Of a stretch of DNA of 64,000 bases, positions 11,246 through 22,691 are shown piece by piece. The stretch is from Aspidapion aeneum (Eukaryota; Arthropoda; Insecta; Coleoptera; Brentidae), in NCBI GenBank assembly GCA_963576565.1, contig OY755042.1:15413272-15477271 (forward strand), written 5' to 3'. The number at the start of each line of letters is the position of its first letter. Within the stretch, counting starts at the first letter, position 1. A program made the position numbers and the translations under genes. Below the pieces are notes generated by a model. It was not told where the DNA came from and made no database searches. It saw only the letters and a list, made by a program, of their open reading frames with translations.

Positions 11246-12357
11246 GCAAGTTTTTCACGATATCTGAAATTTAAATAATAAAACAGGTTACTTTCGTTTA
11301 TATTTAGTTTTCTGAGGCTTGAAAAAGCAACAATCCCGTTGCAAAACGTCGCCATAAGAAAAATTGGTTGTTTTCTTTATTCCCTATACCCGAGATTACT
11401 TTAATCAGATTATTTTCAGTTTAATAGTAATTTCTTAAGAGGCAAATACATACCTTGTTTATTTTTAAATTATTTTATTAGGTATTTATTTAAAAATTAA
11501 AAGAGAAACAAAATTCATTACCTAACCTAACCTAACTTTTTTAGGCATAAGAGAGATATTTTGAAATGCTTAACATTTTGATAATTTTGACAGCCGTTAT
11601 CATTATTTTTCTTTTTATTAATTGACGATAACTTCAAAAAAAGAGTTTTTAAAACGTCTTAAAAGTCACTTGTCAGTTGTCAAGTTCCATCGCTGTTTAC
11701 TTTCTTAATTTTATGTTTTTATATTAAAATAAAAGGAAGCAAAACATTTTTGAGTTGTTCCTTGATTGTCAAAAGTCCGGAGGGCCCAATTACGAAATAA
11801 TCCTAAAAGTAAACTATGTGTTCAAATCTGCAGAAGAGAATTCAAAAGAAGAGTCTCCTTAATTAACGGACTTCATTATTTTTAATAACGGTAAAGGAAT
11901 GCCAAGTTGCTACCGCGCAGCCTCAGCAATAAACATAACAATAACGAACTGTTAAATAAGCGTTTCAAAATGTAAGTTATAAAAAAAAACTCATGGATCA
12001 AGTTAAACTGTACCTATATTTGTAAAAAAAGTGACTTTGTCAAATGATTTGAGTCACTGTACTTAGAAATGCTTATTTTATCTTTTTAAAACAACATGTT
12101 AAGGAGAGGACGTTGCCTTGTTTAATCTTTTTTTAAGGATAAAGCTGAATCTAAAATTATCCATAAATCATATAGTCACAGTCAATTTAACATAAACTTA
12201 TAATATGTCTACCATGTTCCACGCGAATTTTTAACGCCATTTTTCCTACGAATTTTACTAAATTTTAATCAGTTATTTAGAAAGATTGATTGGTGTGTCA
12301 AAAAACTTACTGCTAATTAAATAGCAATAATAATCACTGATTTAAAAAGTAAAATTT
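11246..12357 (+). other. intron 14, left part, no gene recognised
   Basis: About 1.1 kb of AT-rich sequence between the GC donor and an antisense retroelement relic. It includes a short cctaacctaaccta run near 11521, which is too short to be telomeric. Confidence 0.6.
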
Positions 12358-13520
12358 AGTACTACTACTATGTCGGTTTTGAACGTTTTTTCTACGTTGT
12401 CCGACGCCTATTCTCCACCCCCCTTCGATCCTGATAATAATCTTCCGGCAGGTTTTTTTGACTCATTGATCTTTGAATTGACTGTTGCCATTCCAGCTTA
12501 GGACTCCCTCTTTTCTACACCCTATTGGTTGTCATTCTAGGACCTGCTTTTGTAATCTTTCTTCGTTCATCCGTTGTACATGGCCTTTCCATATCAGTTG
12601 ATTTAAATATTTTCATGTGTCCATTATGCTTCCCTATCTATTCCATACAACAGCGTGCTGCATGTCTACAAGTTTCAAACAGCGTGCTGCATGTTTCATA
12701 TATGTTAAATTTACAATATTTGTTATCTCGCTGCTCCAAAAAATACTGTTAAGACATCCAATAACATTTTTTGCTTTTACTATTTTTTTCCAGTTCTTTG
12801 CAGTCTGTTCCTATCTTAGCAAATGTGACACCCAAGTATGCAACTCACTTGATTCGTTTCCAATACATAAATACTGTGTCTTGTCGACGTTCACCGTTAC
12901 CCCCACTTGGTATGGTATTCTTCTGTTAACTTTTTCATCATATACTCCATGTCTTCTTTATCATTGTTGGCTACAATAAGTTGGTTTTCAGTAAACTGTA
13001 GTGTGTATTTCGTAAATCGGTCATTAAGTTGATTTCCCATACCGTGTACTTTACGTTCCAGTTTTTTAGAGCTACTGCAATATATATTTTAAAAAGAGTT
13101 GGAGATACAACATCCCTGTCTTAAGCCTTTCGTTACCATAGGAATTATTTTGAAAGTCGATTTCCAATTTTAATTTTAGATTTTGACCCCTTGTTTAGTC
13201 CTTTTATCACTTGTATGTATGTATAATTGATATTAGTTTACTCTAACACTGTCCATAATTTTTCTACTGGAACGGTATCATATGATTTTTGTAGGTCCAT
13301 AGAAGAGTCTAATATATTTCTGGCACTCCTTTCTCAATTACTTATAACACAAAAAACATTATCACTACAAGATCTGCCTGCATGAAACCCACCTGGTTCT
13401 TCTTCTTCTTCTGTTCATGAAAATCGTTCTTTATTAGATCTCTCAGGATATTTGAGTATTTCAGCGTATATTTACCCAGCTCCGCTAGCTTTTCCGGATT
13501 TAAGCGTTTTAATACTATGC
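12358..13520 (-). pseudogene. decayed antisense non-LTR retrotransposon (RTE/jockey-like)
   Basis: Read on the minus strand in broken frames, this region keeps pieces of a reverse transcriptase: a GFxxGRSCSDN block from about 13390, a FMDLQKSYDTVPVEKLW-like block near 13300, and VTVNVDKTQYLC near 12880-12910. Stops and frameshifts interrupt it throughout. A second copy of the same family lies at 49415-52460, also antisense, and carries a younger element. The gene context is an intron of dumpy. Confidence 0.75.
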
Positions 13521-13787
13521 TTTAGCATTTTGTTTTCGATGATTAGTAAAATTTAGTGCCCGTGAAATTATAAATTGAATTTTTTTTTTGCAAACTGCGT
13601 TTCCCTCTAGCCACAAAAGTTTTGGATTTAAATACTAATTTCGTTCTAACGTGCACTTAAAAAGAAAATCATAGAAGTGAAAGTAATACAATTTTAACTG
13701 GGGAAAAGACGACTGTGAGCAATAAAATGTAATATATTTGTCGCCTGTATCAAGTTGCAAATCATAACAGTTATGTTTCACCTACAG

Positions 13788-14096
13788 AAAAACGACCACA
13801 AGACCCATGTAACCCATCTCCGTGCGGTCTTAATACCTTATGCCGAGCAGTCGATGGCAATGCCATCTGTGAATGTCTTCCAGGCTTCTTCGGCACGCCA
13901 AGCTATGGCGGTTGTAAACCTGAGTGTACTATTAGTGCCGATTGCCCAGGCCACAAGGCTTGCATCAACACTAAATGCGCAGACCCTTGTCCTGGAGTAT
14001 GTGGCTTTGAGGCCGTTTGCAACGTCATCAACCACAGCCCTGTATGCACCTGCCCGCCTGGACTTGTCGGCGATCCGTTTTCTCTTTGTAGAAAAG
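13788..14096 (+). CDS. dp: dumpy exon 15, module type f-like
   Basis: One module, CGLNTLCRAVDGNAICECLP, then FFGTPSYGGCKPEC, GHKACINTKC and an EGF ending GDPFSLCRK. The acceptor is ctacag at 13782-13787 and the donor ggtaagt at 14097, phase 1. Confidence 0.92.
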
Positions 14097-14159
14097 GTAA
14101 GTCAATAATTATCTTAAACAATTCGAATTGCGCATTAAAGTGTAATAAGATCTAGCAGT

Positions 14160-16048
14160 AGGGTTGCCAACTCCCACTGGAGCCAAAGGAGGACATTTTT
14201 ATATGATCTCACAATTAAAAAAAAAATCTAGTGCACGTTCCTTAAAATAAAGCTCTATACGTATAAACATAATATAGAAATTTACTAGGTAGGTACGTAT
14301 ATATATTGGTATGTATTTTTTAAATTAAAAAAAAAAATCTTGTTCAAAAAACATTTATTAAATAACAGGTACATATATACGAAACATCAACACAAACACC
14401 AAACAAATTTTCTTGGGAGGTGAAACTTAAAAAAGGAGATACAAATGGTTTATTCTGTCGTTTCAAAACAAAAACGTATTGTGTGCTTGGTTTATACAGA
14501 TAAAAATTAATCAGGAGCTTAAATATCATATTATTTTTTACATTAATGGGTAAAATAACTACTTTTTAAGGCTCAAAATTAATGTTTTTGATCATGATGC
14601 CTAATTTTTTTTGCCTGCGGCGAGTATGTCATTGTTTTGCTTCACCTTTGCAAATGACCACGAGCCGCCACTGAGACTCATTTTAAAGTAAAAATTAAAA
14701 TAAAAATATTTTGCTGTTGAAAAATTAATAGTTATTTAAAAAACAAGTTTTAAAAAATAATTTATTTATATGGGCGAGACAGTTTGGTGGGCCGAGCCTT
14801 AGCGAGGTCCATAATTCGAGCGAGTTGTGAAAAAAATTTCATGCAATATACAGCGTGTGCAAAACTTTTGCACTTGTTCTGTGAAAAACGCCGTTTTCAG
14901 TGAAAAACTTCATTATCGGAGGTAGTTTTTTAATAAATTTTGAACACTGTTTTTGTAGAAAATAATATTAATTCTATTTTAATATGTACTTTTGTTTTAT
15001 TTTTATGCTGGGGTTATGTATATAAAAATTAAAATACCCATTTTGCTATTTAGACAGCCAAAATAAAAAACAAACATCAATATTTTTGTAAAAAAACACA
15101 ATCTGTAAGTTTTTTTGAATTAAAAGATAAATGGCTTTTTAAAGTTGGATTGCTTAAAAATCTTAAAATGGTTAAAAAAACTGAAAAAAGACAAAATTAA
15201 TTTCTATACCAAAACAACAACAAAGATCATATGATGTGATGTTGCACATCTGTTTTCAGATAAAAATAAAAAAAAGTTAAAAGTTGTCCAACTTTTTATT
15301 TTATAGAATCAACTATTATTTTTATCTGTATGTATAGTGTATAAACTCAGCATAAAATATTGCAGCATAAGCAGAAGTGCTAGATTTCAATAATATAAAA
15401 AAAAACAGTAAATTGAGGCATTTGGGGCAATCATCCTAAGTGACTGTTTACTTACCTTACTACTATACCTTAAGAGTAAAGAGAAAAAATATTAAATACT
15501 TAGTAAAACAAACCAAAACTTGGAGGCAAACATAGGGTGCAAATTCTGCGATCTTCTATGCGTGATCGTCTGTGCCGGACTGACCACAGAACACTTGACT
15601 GACCTTTGCTTTTCCGCGGGAGATGTGACGAAAACTTACGAATGATGCCGCCGTTGCTTAGGGCTGTTTTTAAGCGGCCCTCACACGATCAGTATTACTG
15701 ACAGTATTTTTATATATGTCTTTGTTTGTCAAAAGTTATAAACAAAGACATATATAAAAATACTGTCAGTAATACTGATCGTGTGAGGTCCGCTTTACAG
15801 ACGTTCCTCAGGCTTGGTTTATTTATTTCTTAAATGTGTTATTTTATATGGATGACAGAGAAAAAAAATGGGGAACAACTATGAATTCCGGTCATTTCTC
15901 ATGTCTTTTTATCACGTTATTTTTGATTTAAGCACATAATTTTGGTAAAGGAGGACAAATGGCGTCCTCCACAGGGTCTGTGGAGGACGGAGGACATTTT
16001 GCCTCAAAGGAGGACTGTCCTCCTGACTGGAGGATGGTTGGCAACCCT
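14160..16048. mobile_element. DNA transposon remnant with 10-bp target duplication
   Basis: The left end reads AGGGTTGCCAACTCC and the right end GGATGGTTGGCAACCCT, an inverted pair at the tips. The 10 bases ATCTAGCAGT lie immediately outside both ends (14150-14159 and 16049-16058), a clean target-site duplication. The 1.9-kb interior is AT-rich with no intact transposase, so it is non-autonomous or decayed. A 10-bp duplication suggests a Mutator-like element, although the GGGTTGCC tip resembles the hAT-like element at 53173. It contains the long hairpin at 15671-15797. Confidence 0.8.
15671..15797. repeat. near-perfect hairpin, ~57-nt arms
   Basis: The left arm runs from TAAGCGG..CTCACACGATCAG to GTCTTTGTTT and is mirrored by AAACAAAGAC to CTGATCGTGTGAGG..CGCTTTA, with a loop of about 12 nt. 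It lies inside the transposon at 14160-16048 and is probably a small nested fold-back MITE. Confidence 0.85.
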
Positions 16049-16058
16049 ATCTAGCAGT

Positions 16059-17028
16059 AATAATGCTAGCTTATATTGACATCTACGCTTTAGCAGTTGT
16101 GCTGTAAAATAGGCCAGACTTTTAATAAAGCCAAATAAAGTCATGCAGTATTTATGTAACTTGGCCTTATTTTAACGGTTTGTTGAAATTTGCTAGCTGG
16201 GCTGTTACTTAACTTACCAATTTGCATTCTTTGGTTTTGTTTTTTATTGGAGTGGTGTCCTGTTATAGATTTTTTTGATTTTCTGCTTGTTTTTTTTTGT
16301 GATTATTGTTTTATACAGAAAATACTTAATGCAAATAGAATCCGATGGTGATTTCGGAACGAAAATCATATAAAATAGCCAAGTTAAAGGCATTTCTCAC
16401 GTGCAACCCCATCCCTGTCTACCAGAAAATGGTGTTATACCAGGTAACGTTTCTCCATTTTCAAAGATCTACTTTGACAACGTTGCGCCTGCTATCACAG
16501 CAGCAGCCGGGTCTTAATTCAAACCCCATGTCCGTGCTTTAATCGCAAACCAGTTGCATTTTTACATAAAGACACTTTATTACCTATGTTCTATGATATC
16601 ATTGTCCGCCTTGGCCAAAACAGCACGCCACAAATCTTCTATTTTTATTATTCTTTTAAAAACATGACGACCGAACAATAAACATAGCATAACATGAAGA
16701 AACAAGTTCATACACCAACCTAATTATTAATCATTTAAAAGTGGAGTTAAAACTAAGGGACGGTCATATAAAAACCATGTTCCAATAACTTATTAGTCCC
16801 AGCCGCGTTAAGGTCTAGCACTATTTAATAAAAGTTATTGCCTTATTACTGCTGGCCTTATTTTGGAATATCCAGTAAGTCTCTAATGACACGATCAAGC
16901 CGCAGTTTATTGATTAAAATAGTACATTATATACCCAGGGACTAAGCTGACCAATAAGTGGTCTATTAAAAAAAATGTATGGAAAAATTGTTTGGTTAAA
17001 ATTTTAGTTGAGACTTTTTTTGAAATAC
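16059..17028 (+). other. intron 15, middle part, no gene recognised
   Basis: Nearly 1 kb without a recognisable gene or repeat boundary. A short reading frame at 16345-16542 has no recognisable domain and is not called. Confidence 0.6.
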
Positions 17029-17036
17029 TCGAGATA

Positions 17037-18099
17037 CAGTGGCGGCGCGTGGACAAAACTTTGGGGGTGCACACCCAATAAAAAATTGGGGCGCAGGCGA
17101 AAATATTTTTTTGAATACCACTACCATCTTTTTGGACTATCGAGTGGGTCATTATATCATATAATGATTAAAAAGTGAAATATTTAGTTAGATATTAGTT
17201 ATCTATTATTATTGTTTTTATTAATAAATAATAAATGTATCATACCTAGGTTTTATATTTCCCAAACACGTTTTGTATTGATAATGAAGGCGTCTGTTCA
17301 TTTTTGAAATAAATTCTTTAATAACTAATTCATTGAACTTTGAAATTTCTTAAATATTTTTTTTATTAATTGATAACATTGCGAGGGCAGTTAATCTATT
17401 CTCACCCATTGTGGTAAACAAAAAAAATTAGATTCAATTAATACGGTCCGACCGATAACGCCAAGTTGTCACAGTGCATTAATTTAAAGTGCACATGGGG
17501 TACTGTAACAGCCAACGCTAACCGTAGACGCAGGTGGCGCCACGGGGGTGCGGGCGGCGAATTCTATAGGTACATATCGTTAACTCTTTATATATTTCGT
17601 AAGTAGAATGCGACTTATTATCAGCTGTGCATAGAATTTGGCTTCTGTAAAGCGCGGCAAGGAATTATATACGAAGTAACTATATAGAGATCATAGCGCA
17701 TCCACTATCCACCGCATCCTGGTTTGAACACGAATACAAACACATATATACTGTGTATTAATTCCTAGTTCATATTCAAGTTTATTGTTACTTTATGATG
17801 AAATTTTTAATTAAAAAATCAATCAAATTTTCATATTTTTTTAAGTAAAATTTGGGAGTGCACTTGCACCTGTGCATTTATGGAGGAACCGCCACTGTCG
17901 AGAAATTAATTCCAAAATTAATTATTATTTTTTAAGAAGTTAAACCAGAACCATATTCAAGTATTTAGTGAATTCATTTTGGTGATTATTGTTTCTTTAT
18001 CATGAAATTATTAATTAAAAATGGTCAAATTGTAATATTTTTTTAAATTAAATTTGGAAGTGCAATTGCACCTGTGCACTTATGAAGGAACCGCCACTG
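17037..18099. mobile_element. hAT-like element with 8-bp target duplication and internally duplicated 3' end
   Basis: The left tip is CAGTGGCGGCGCGTGG at 17037 and the right tip GGAACCGCCACTG ends at 18099. The octamer TCGAGATA flanks both sides (17029-17036 and 18100-18107), typical of hAT insertion. A second, internal right tip ends at 17897 and is followed by TCGAGAAA and a decayed copy of the flank. The element's end plus the adjacent splice region was therefore tandemly duplicated after insertion. No transposase ORF is visible. Confidence 0.85.
17925..17955 (+). pseudogene. duplicated dead copy of the exon 16 acceptor and first codons
   Basis: The phrase from the poly-T tract through AAGAAGTTAAACCAGAACCA nearly repeats the real exon start at 18160-18187 (AAGAAGTCAAACCAGAACCA). 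It then breaks off into transposon-end sequence. It retains an AG acceptor but no exon body and no downstream donor. Confidence 0.75.
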
Positions 18100-18171
18100 T
18101 CGAGATATTAATTCGAAAAAGCGCAATACAAACTGACAGTGAAACACCAAAATAAATTATTATTTTTTAAG

Positions 18172-18456
18172 AAGTCAAACCAGAACCAGTCAACCCATGC
18201 AATCCATCGCCATGTCAAATCAACGGAGAATGCAGAATTGTTAATGCAGCTGCCGTTTGCATTTACCCAGAATGCATCATTAATCAAGACTGCCCAAGAG
18301 ACAAAGCTTGTTACGCACAGAAATGTCAAGATCCGTGCAGAAATGCTTGCGGAGTCAACGCACAGTGTCAAGTTGTTAATCATAACGCCGTGTGTTCGTG
18401 TCCGGCTGGATACACGGGATCTCCGGAAGTGCAATGCAGATATATACCTCCAGAAG
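18172..18456 (+). CDS. dp: dumpy exon 16, shortened module lacking one EGF loop
   Basis: The frame reads EVKPEPVNPCNPSPCQINGE, then CRIVNAAAVCIYPECIINQD and a normal DPY and second EGF ending GSPEVQCRYIPPE. Compared with its neighbours, the segment CxCLPxxxGxPxxC of the first EGF is missing. Cys5 and Cys6 are therefore lost, while Cys1-Cys4 and the DPY cysteines remain. The acceptor is ttttttaag ending at 18171 and the donor ggtaagt at 18457. At 285 bp it is among the shortest exons of the first array. Confidence 0.88.
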
Positions 18457-19350
18457 GTAAGTACAGGGTAAAAACTGACCTCCTTATATACGTGTAAACA
18501 GGACACACTGATAAATATTTCCCAAATGAGCTGACTTATTTAAATATGAGCCAGAGAAGATATCCATTTGGGGCAACTGAAGCAGTCATTTGGGGCAAAT
18601 TTTGCACTCATTCAATACAATTAAGTGCACTTATTTAATGAGTGCGCTCATTTGTCTCATTTAAATATGTTTTTGACTCCGCAATGATTTGTAGTTACTA
18701 CATACCTCATTTGGGTTAGGTAGACAAACCGAGGGGTCATCGGTACCGTAAAACTTTTACAACGTCCAACAGGACTTGGGCCCTGGGGGGTCAGCTAGGG
18801 TACTGTCGAGTCCTGTTACAAATTCTGTTGTAAAATGTGTACAGTACTGTTCTGAGCTGATGAAGCCTCGAGTTCTGGACTTGAAGAATTTGACCTAAAA
18901 AAATGTTGCTGACTTGATCATCATCCAAAATTTTTTAAATTTCCGCCAGACAATTTTTTTAACGGGATTTCAAAAAGTCATCACCCAAAATATTTCAAAT
19001 TTCCCTCAAAAAAACTTTTTACAAAAAAAATATTATTTTGTATCGAAAAATTGATGACTTAAAGAAAAAATAGTCCTGTTGAATTCTGCCGTGACCGGAT
19101 GAGTCCTGTAAACATTTGTACAGTACTGTTATGAGCTGATGACCCTTCGAGACAAACTGGCCCAAATGGAAAACAAATCTGTCTCGTATTGAAATGAAGT
19201 TTTTCATATTACATTGGCATTTAATTTTGGACGCCTTAATTTACTTTAAAATGTCTTTAAATTTCTATAATTTTTTTAAGCTGATTTTCATCGTGAATTG
19301 GCCGACAACTAAACTCTGTGTACTGCAAACGACGTGTGATAGTTTTGTTG
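18457..19350 (+). other. intron 16, left part, no gene recognised
   Basis: About 0.9 kb. It contains short internal echoes (TTTGGGGCAA, GTCCTGTTACAAAT / GTCCTGTAAACATT, CAGTACTGTTCTGAGCTGATGA / CAGTACTGTTATGAGCTGATGA) spaced about 0.3 kb apart. These suggest a degraded duplication, but no gene. Confidence 0.55.
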
Positions 19351-20690
19351 GTAAAGGATCAGGCACACCTCTTATGGGATTTCTGTAATCCGTCAAACTT
19401 CATGAAATTTTGATATGTTGTAGATTAAACTTTTCTTATCAAAAGTTCTCATGGGCCCAACTCAAATTAATGACCAGTTTTTGAAATACAGGGTGTTGAA
19501 AGTGATAATGTCCAAGAAGCATAATAGCTCTTTAGACTGGTTTTCCGCGCATATACGCAACGTTATTATTATATATATTTATGATTTATTTATTATTTTT
19601 ATTGTGCATTATTGTGTTTTAGATTGAACCTTTCTTATCAAAAGTTATTACAGGCTGTTGAAAATGATAATGTCCAAGAAGCATAATAGCTTTTTAGACG
19701 GGTTTTTCAAATATATACACAATGTTAATATTTATCTATATTTACGATTTATTTATTATTTTCAATCTGTACCTTTTAAACATTCGCTTCGGAGTTCGCT
19801 TTTTTGTAGCACAAACTCGCTAAAAACTCTGTGTTAATAGTAGAATGCTTAATAGTATAGAAAATATATAGATATTGCAATAGTATTTAAAAAATGATAT
19901 TTGCCAAAACATCCTGTATTAAATACTTCATATGTCAAGTCAAGAATCATTAAAAAGCTAATAAATACTCCATATGTAAAAAACCGTCTAAAGGGCTATT
20001 ATGCTTCTAGAACATGATACCTTTCAACACTTTGTATTTCGAAAACTGAGCATTAATTAGAGTTGGGCCCATGAGAACTTCTGATAAGTAAGGTTTAATC
20101 TATGACATACTAAAGCTTGTTTCTCATTAAAACATTCCACTAACGTTTACTTAAGCACCCTGTAGATAATGTTTTAAAGGTAGAGATTAAAAATAGTAAA
20201 TAAATCGTAAATATATGTAATAGTAACATTGAGTTTATGTTTCGAAAACCCGTCTAAAGAACCATTATACTTCTGGGACATTAATAATTTTAACACCCTG
20301 TATATCAAAAACTGGAAATTAATTTAGATTGAGCTCATGAGAACATCTGATAAGCAAGCTTTAATCTACAACATTCTAAAGCTTGTTTCTCATTAAAACT
20401 TTCGACTAATATTTATTTAAACACCCTATAGATAATATTTTAAAGCTGCAGATTAAAAATAATAAGTAAATCGTAAATATGTGTAATGGTAACATTGCGT
20501 ATATGTTTGGAAAACCCGTCTAAAGAGCTATTATGCTTCTTGGACATTATCAGTTTCAACACCCTATATTTCAAAAACTGGTCATTAATTTGAGTTGGGC
20601 TCATGAGAGCTTTTGATAAGAAAGGTTCGGTCTACAACATACCAAAATTTCATTACAGAAATGCCATAAGAGGTGTGCCTAATCCTTTAC
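19351..20690. mobile_element. fold-back element with ~190-bp arms and further internal copies
   Basis: GTAAAGGATCAGGCACACCTC at the left is mirrored by GAGGTGTGCCTAATCCTTTAC at the right. The match continues inward for about 190 bp through the phrases CTTATCAAAAGTTCTCATGGGCCCAACTC and TCCAAGAAGCATAATAGCT. The same phrases recur near 19622-19700, 20010-20110 and 20240-20390 in either orientation. The body is therefore built from several copies of the arm. No protein is encoded. Confidence 0.85.
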
Positions 20691-20832
20691 ATGCAATAAC
20701 GATAACGTTATTAATTTTCTTTTATTAAGTTTAGACACCACAATGGTACTTTAAGTCTATAAGTTTGTAATCTGCTCAATATTATGAAATTATTTCTATT
20801 CTCTAAGTATTAGCTCACAAGTATACTATAAC

Positions 20833-22388
20833 TACCAGGTGGGCCAAAAAAACCGGACAATTTTTTTTTCATTATAACTTTTGAACTCTACAATCGATTT
20901 TAATGGGACAAACTACACTTGGCAGAGAATTAATCAGAGTTTTGACTTAATATATTTTTTTTGTCCGCCATCTTAAAATCCAAGAGCCTGGGCGAAATTA
21001 AAATGTACCCTTCAAAGATGCTCGTTTATTCTTGTGTTGCGAACATGTTTTAATTATTTTTTTTTAATCTGTAAAAATTGGTTTAGCGGTTCTAAAAAAA
21101 ATGCTTTTGTTTCGACCATGGTTTTGCATTTATTTCCTTCTAAATTAATTACTACTGAACCGATTTTAATAAAAAAATTCTAGTGGGAATTGATTGCTCT
21201 TTAAAGATCATGATCAAAGTTTATCGCTATCTTAAAATGGCGGACAATTATACTTGATTCTTAAAAATGGCATGTTTATTCTTATTTTCCGAAAATGTTT
21301 TAGTTTTTTTTTTAATTTATAGAATGGCACTACTTTTTCCCCACACAACAAGGTTCAAATTAGTAAAATCGGTGTGGCGGTTCTTAAAAAATCTATTTTT
21401 GTTTCAACATTATTATTATTATATTTATTTCCTTATAAATCAGATTTTTGTAAGAACTACTTTACCGATTTTATTACTTTGTACCTTGTTAAGTGGGAAA
21501 AAAGTAGTGCTTTTTTATAAATTAAAAAAAAACTAAAACGTTTTCGTAATATAAGAATAAACGTGCCTCTTTGAAGGGTATGTATGATTCGGTCTGACAT
21601 CTTAACTTTTAAGATTGCGGTAAATTTAGAATATAATCTTTAAAAAACAATCAATTTTCACCATATTTTTTTTTATTTTACTAAAATCGGTTTAGTAATA
21701 ATGAGTTTATAGGGAAATTAATGCGACAGGATTGGCAATGGAATCGTATAATCTGTAAAACAATAGCTAAACAAATTTTTTTTGAGAATCACTGCTTTTA
21801 CTCATTTGTATCTCGTTGTGCGGGGGGAAAAGTGGTGCTTTCTAATAAATTTAAAAAAACTAAAACATTTTCAGAAAATAAGAATAAACACGCCATTTTG
21901 AAGAATCAACTATGATTCTGTCCGCCATCTTAAATTTTAAAAAGCAATCAATTCTCACTAGAATGTTTTTTATTTCATTAAAATCGGTTCAGTAGTAATA
22001 AATTTATAAGGAAATAAATGCAGACATGATTGGCAAGGCAATCGTATAATATTCAAAACAATGGTTGAAACAAAAATACTTTTTTATATAACCACCGAAC
22101 CGATTTTGGTGACTCATCCCTTGTTGGGCGTGGCAAGAATGCACCTTTTTACTAATTTAAAGAAATAATTAAAACATGGTCGCAACACAAGAATAAGCGC
22201 GCATCTTTGAAGGGTATAATTTAATTTCGTCCGCCCTCTTGGATTTTGCGATGGCGGACATAAAAATATATTTAGTCGAAACTCCGAAAAATTCTCTGCC
22301 AAGTGCAGTTTGTTCCATTAAAATCAATGGTATAGTTCAAAAGTTATAATGAAAAAAAAAATTGTCCGTTTTTTTGGCCCACCCGGTA
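20833..22388. mobile_element. fold-back element, CCAGGTGGGCC family, copy 1
   Basis: TACCAGGTGGGCCAAAAAAACC opens the element and GGCCCACCCGGTA closes it. About 100 bp at each end pair, including ATTATAACTTTTGAACT and ACTTGGCAGAGAATT. TA dinucleotides flank both ends, as in Tc1/mariner-type insertion. The interior is made of diverged inverted repeats with phrases such as AAGATGGCGGAC and AAAATCGGTTCAG. There is no transposase. Confidence 0.85.
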
Positions 22389-22394
22389 TAGTAG

Positions 22395-22615
22395 CTGATG
22401 CTGTGATTGTATCAAAAATAAGAAAAATAAGTTGCTCCGTGTGTGTCTGTCTATGTCTGTCTGTAACGACCAACGCCCATAACTCAAAAACTGCTTGCTT
22501 TGTTTTAACAAAATTTGGTACCTAGCTGGTTAAAAATGAATAAAATTCACCAGACATAAGCCAAAAAAAAGGGGGTTAGAATCGTGTGAGCTTATGTGTC
22601 CATAAGTTGGCAGAG
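22395..22615 (+). mobile_element. partial hairpin-ended (TTAGCTCACAC) family copy
   Basis: It keeps the CTGTCTGTAACGACCAACGC phrase, the AACTCAAAAACTGCTTG and AAATTTGGTACC phrases and the right-end phrase CCATAAGTTGGCAGAGTA. It lacks the left hairpin and the internal 100-bp repeats. It abuts the right end of the fold-back element at 20833-22388. Confidence 0.6.
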
Positions 22616-22691
22616 TATTATTTTTTTTAGCTCTATATGTGGTGTTAGCGCTCTTATTGAAAATATTCATATAAAATAAAATAAAAAAATG

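Noticed and set aside
11519..11540. cctaacctaaccta run resembling the insect telomere repeat TTAGG
   Set aside because: Only about three units in an intron; too short to mean a telomere or a telomeric insertion.
12525..12979. Overlapping + strand frames (75 and 120 residues)
   Set aside because: They are the wrong strand of the antisense reverse-transcriptase relic.
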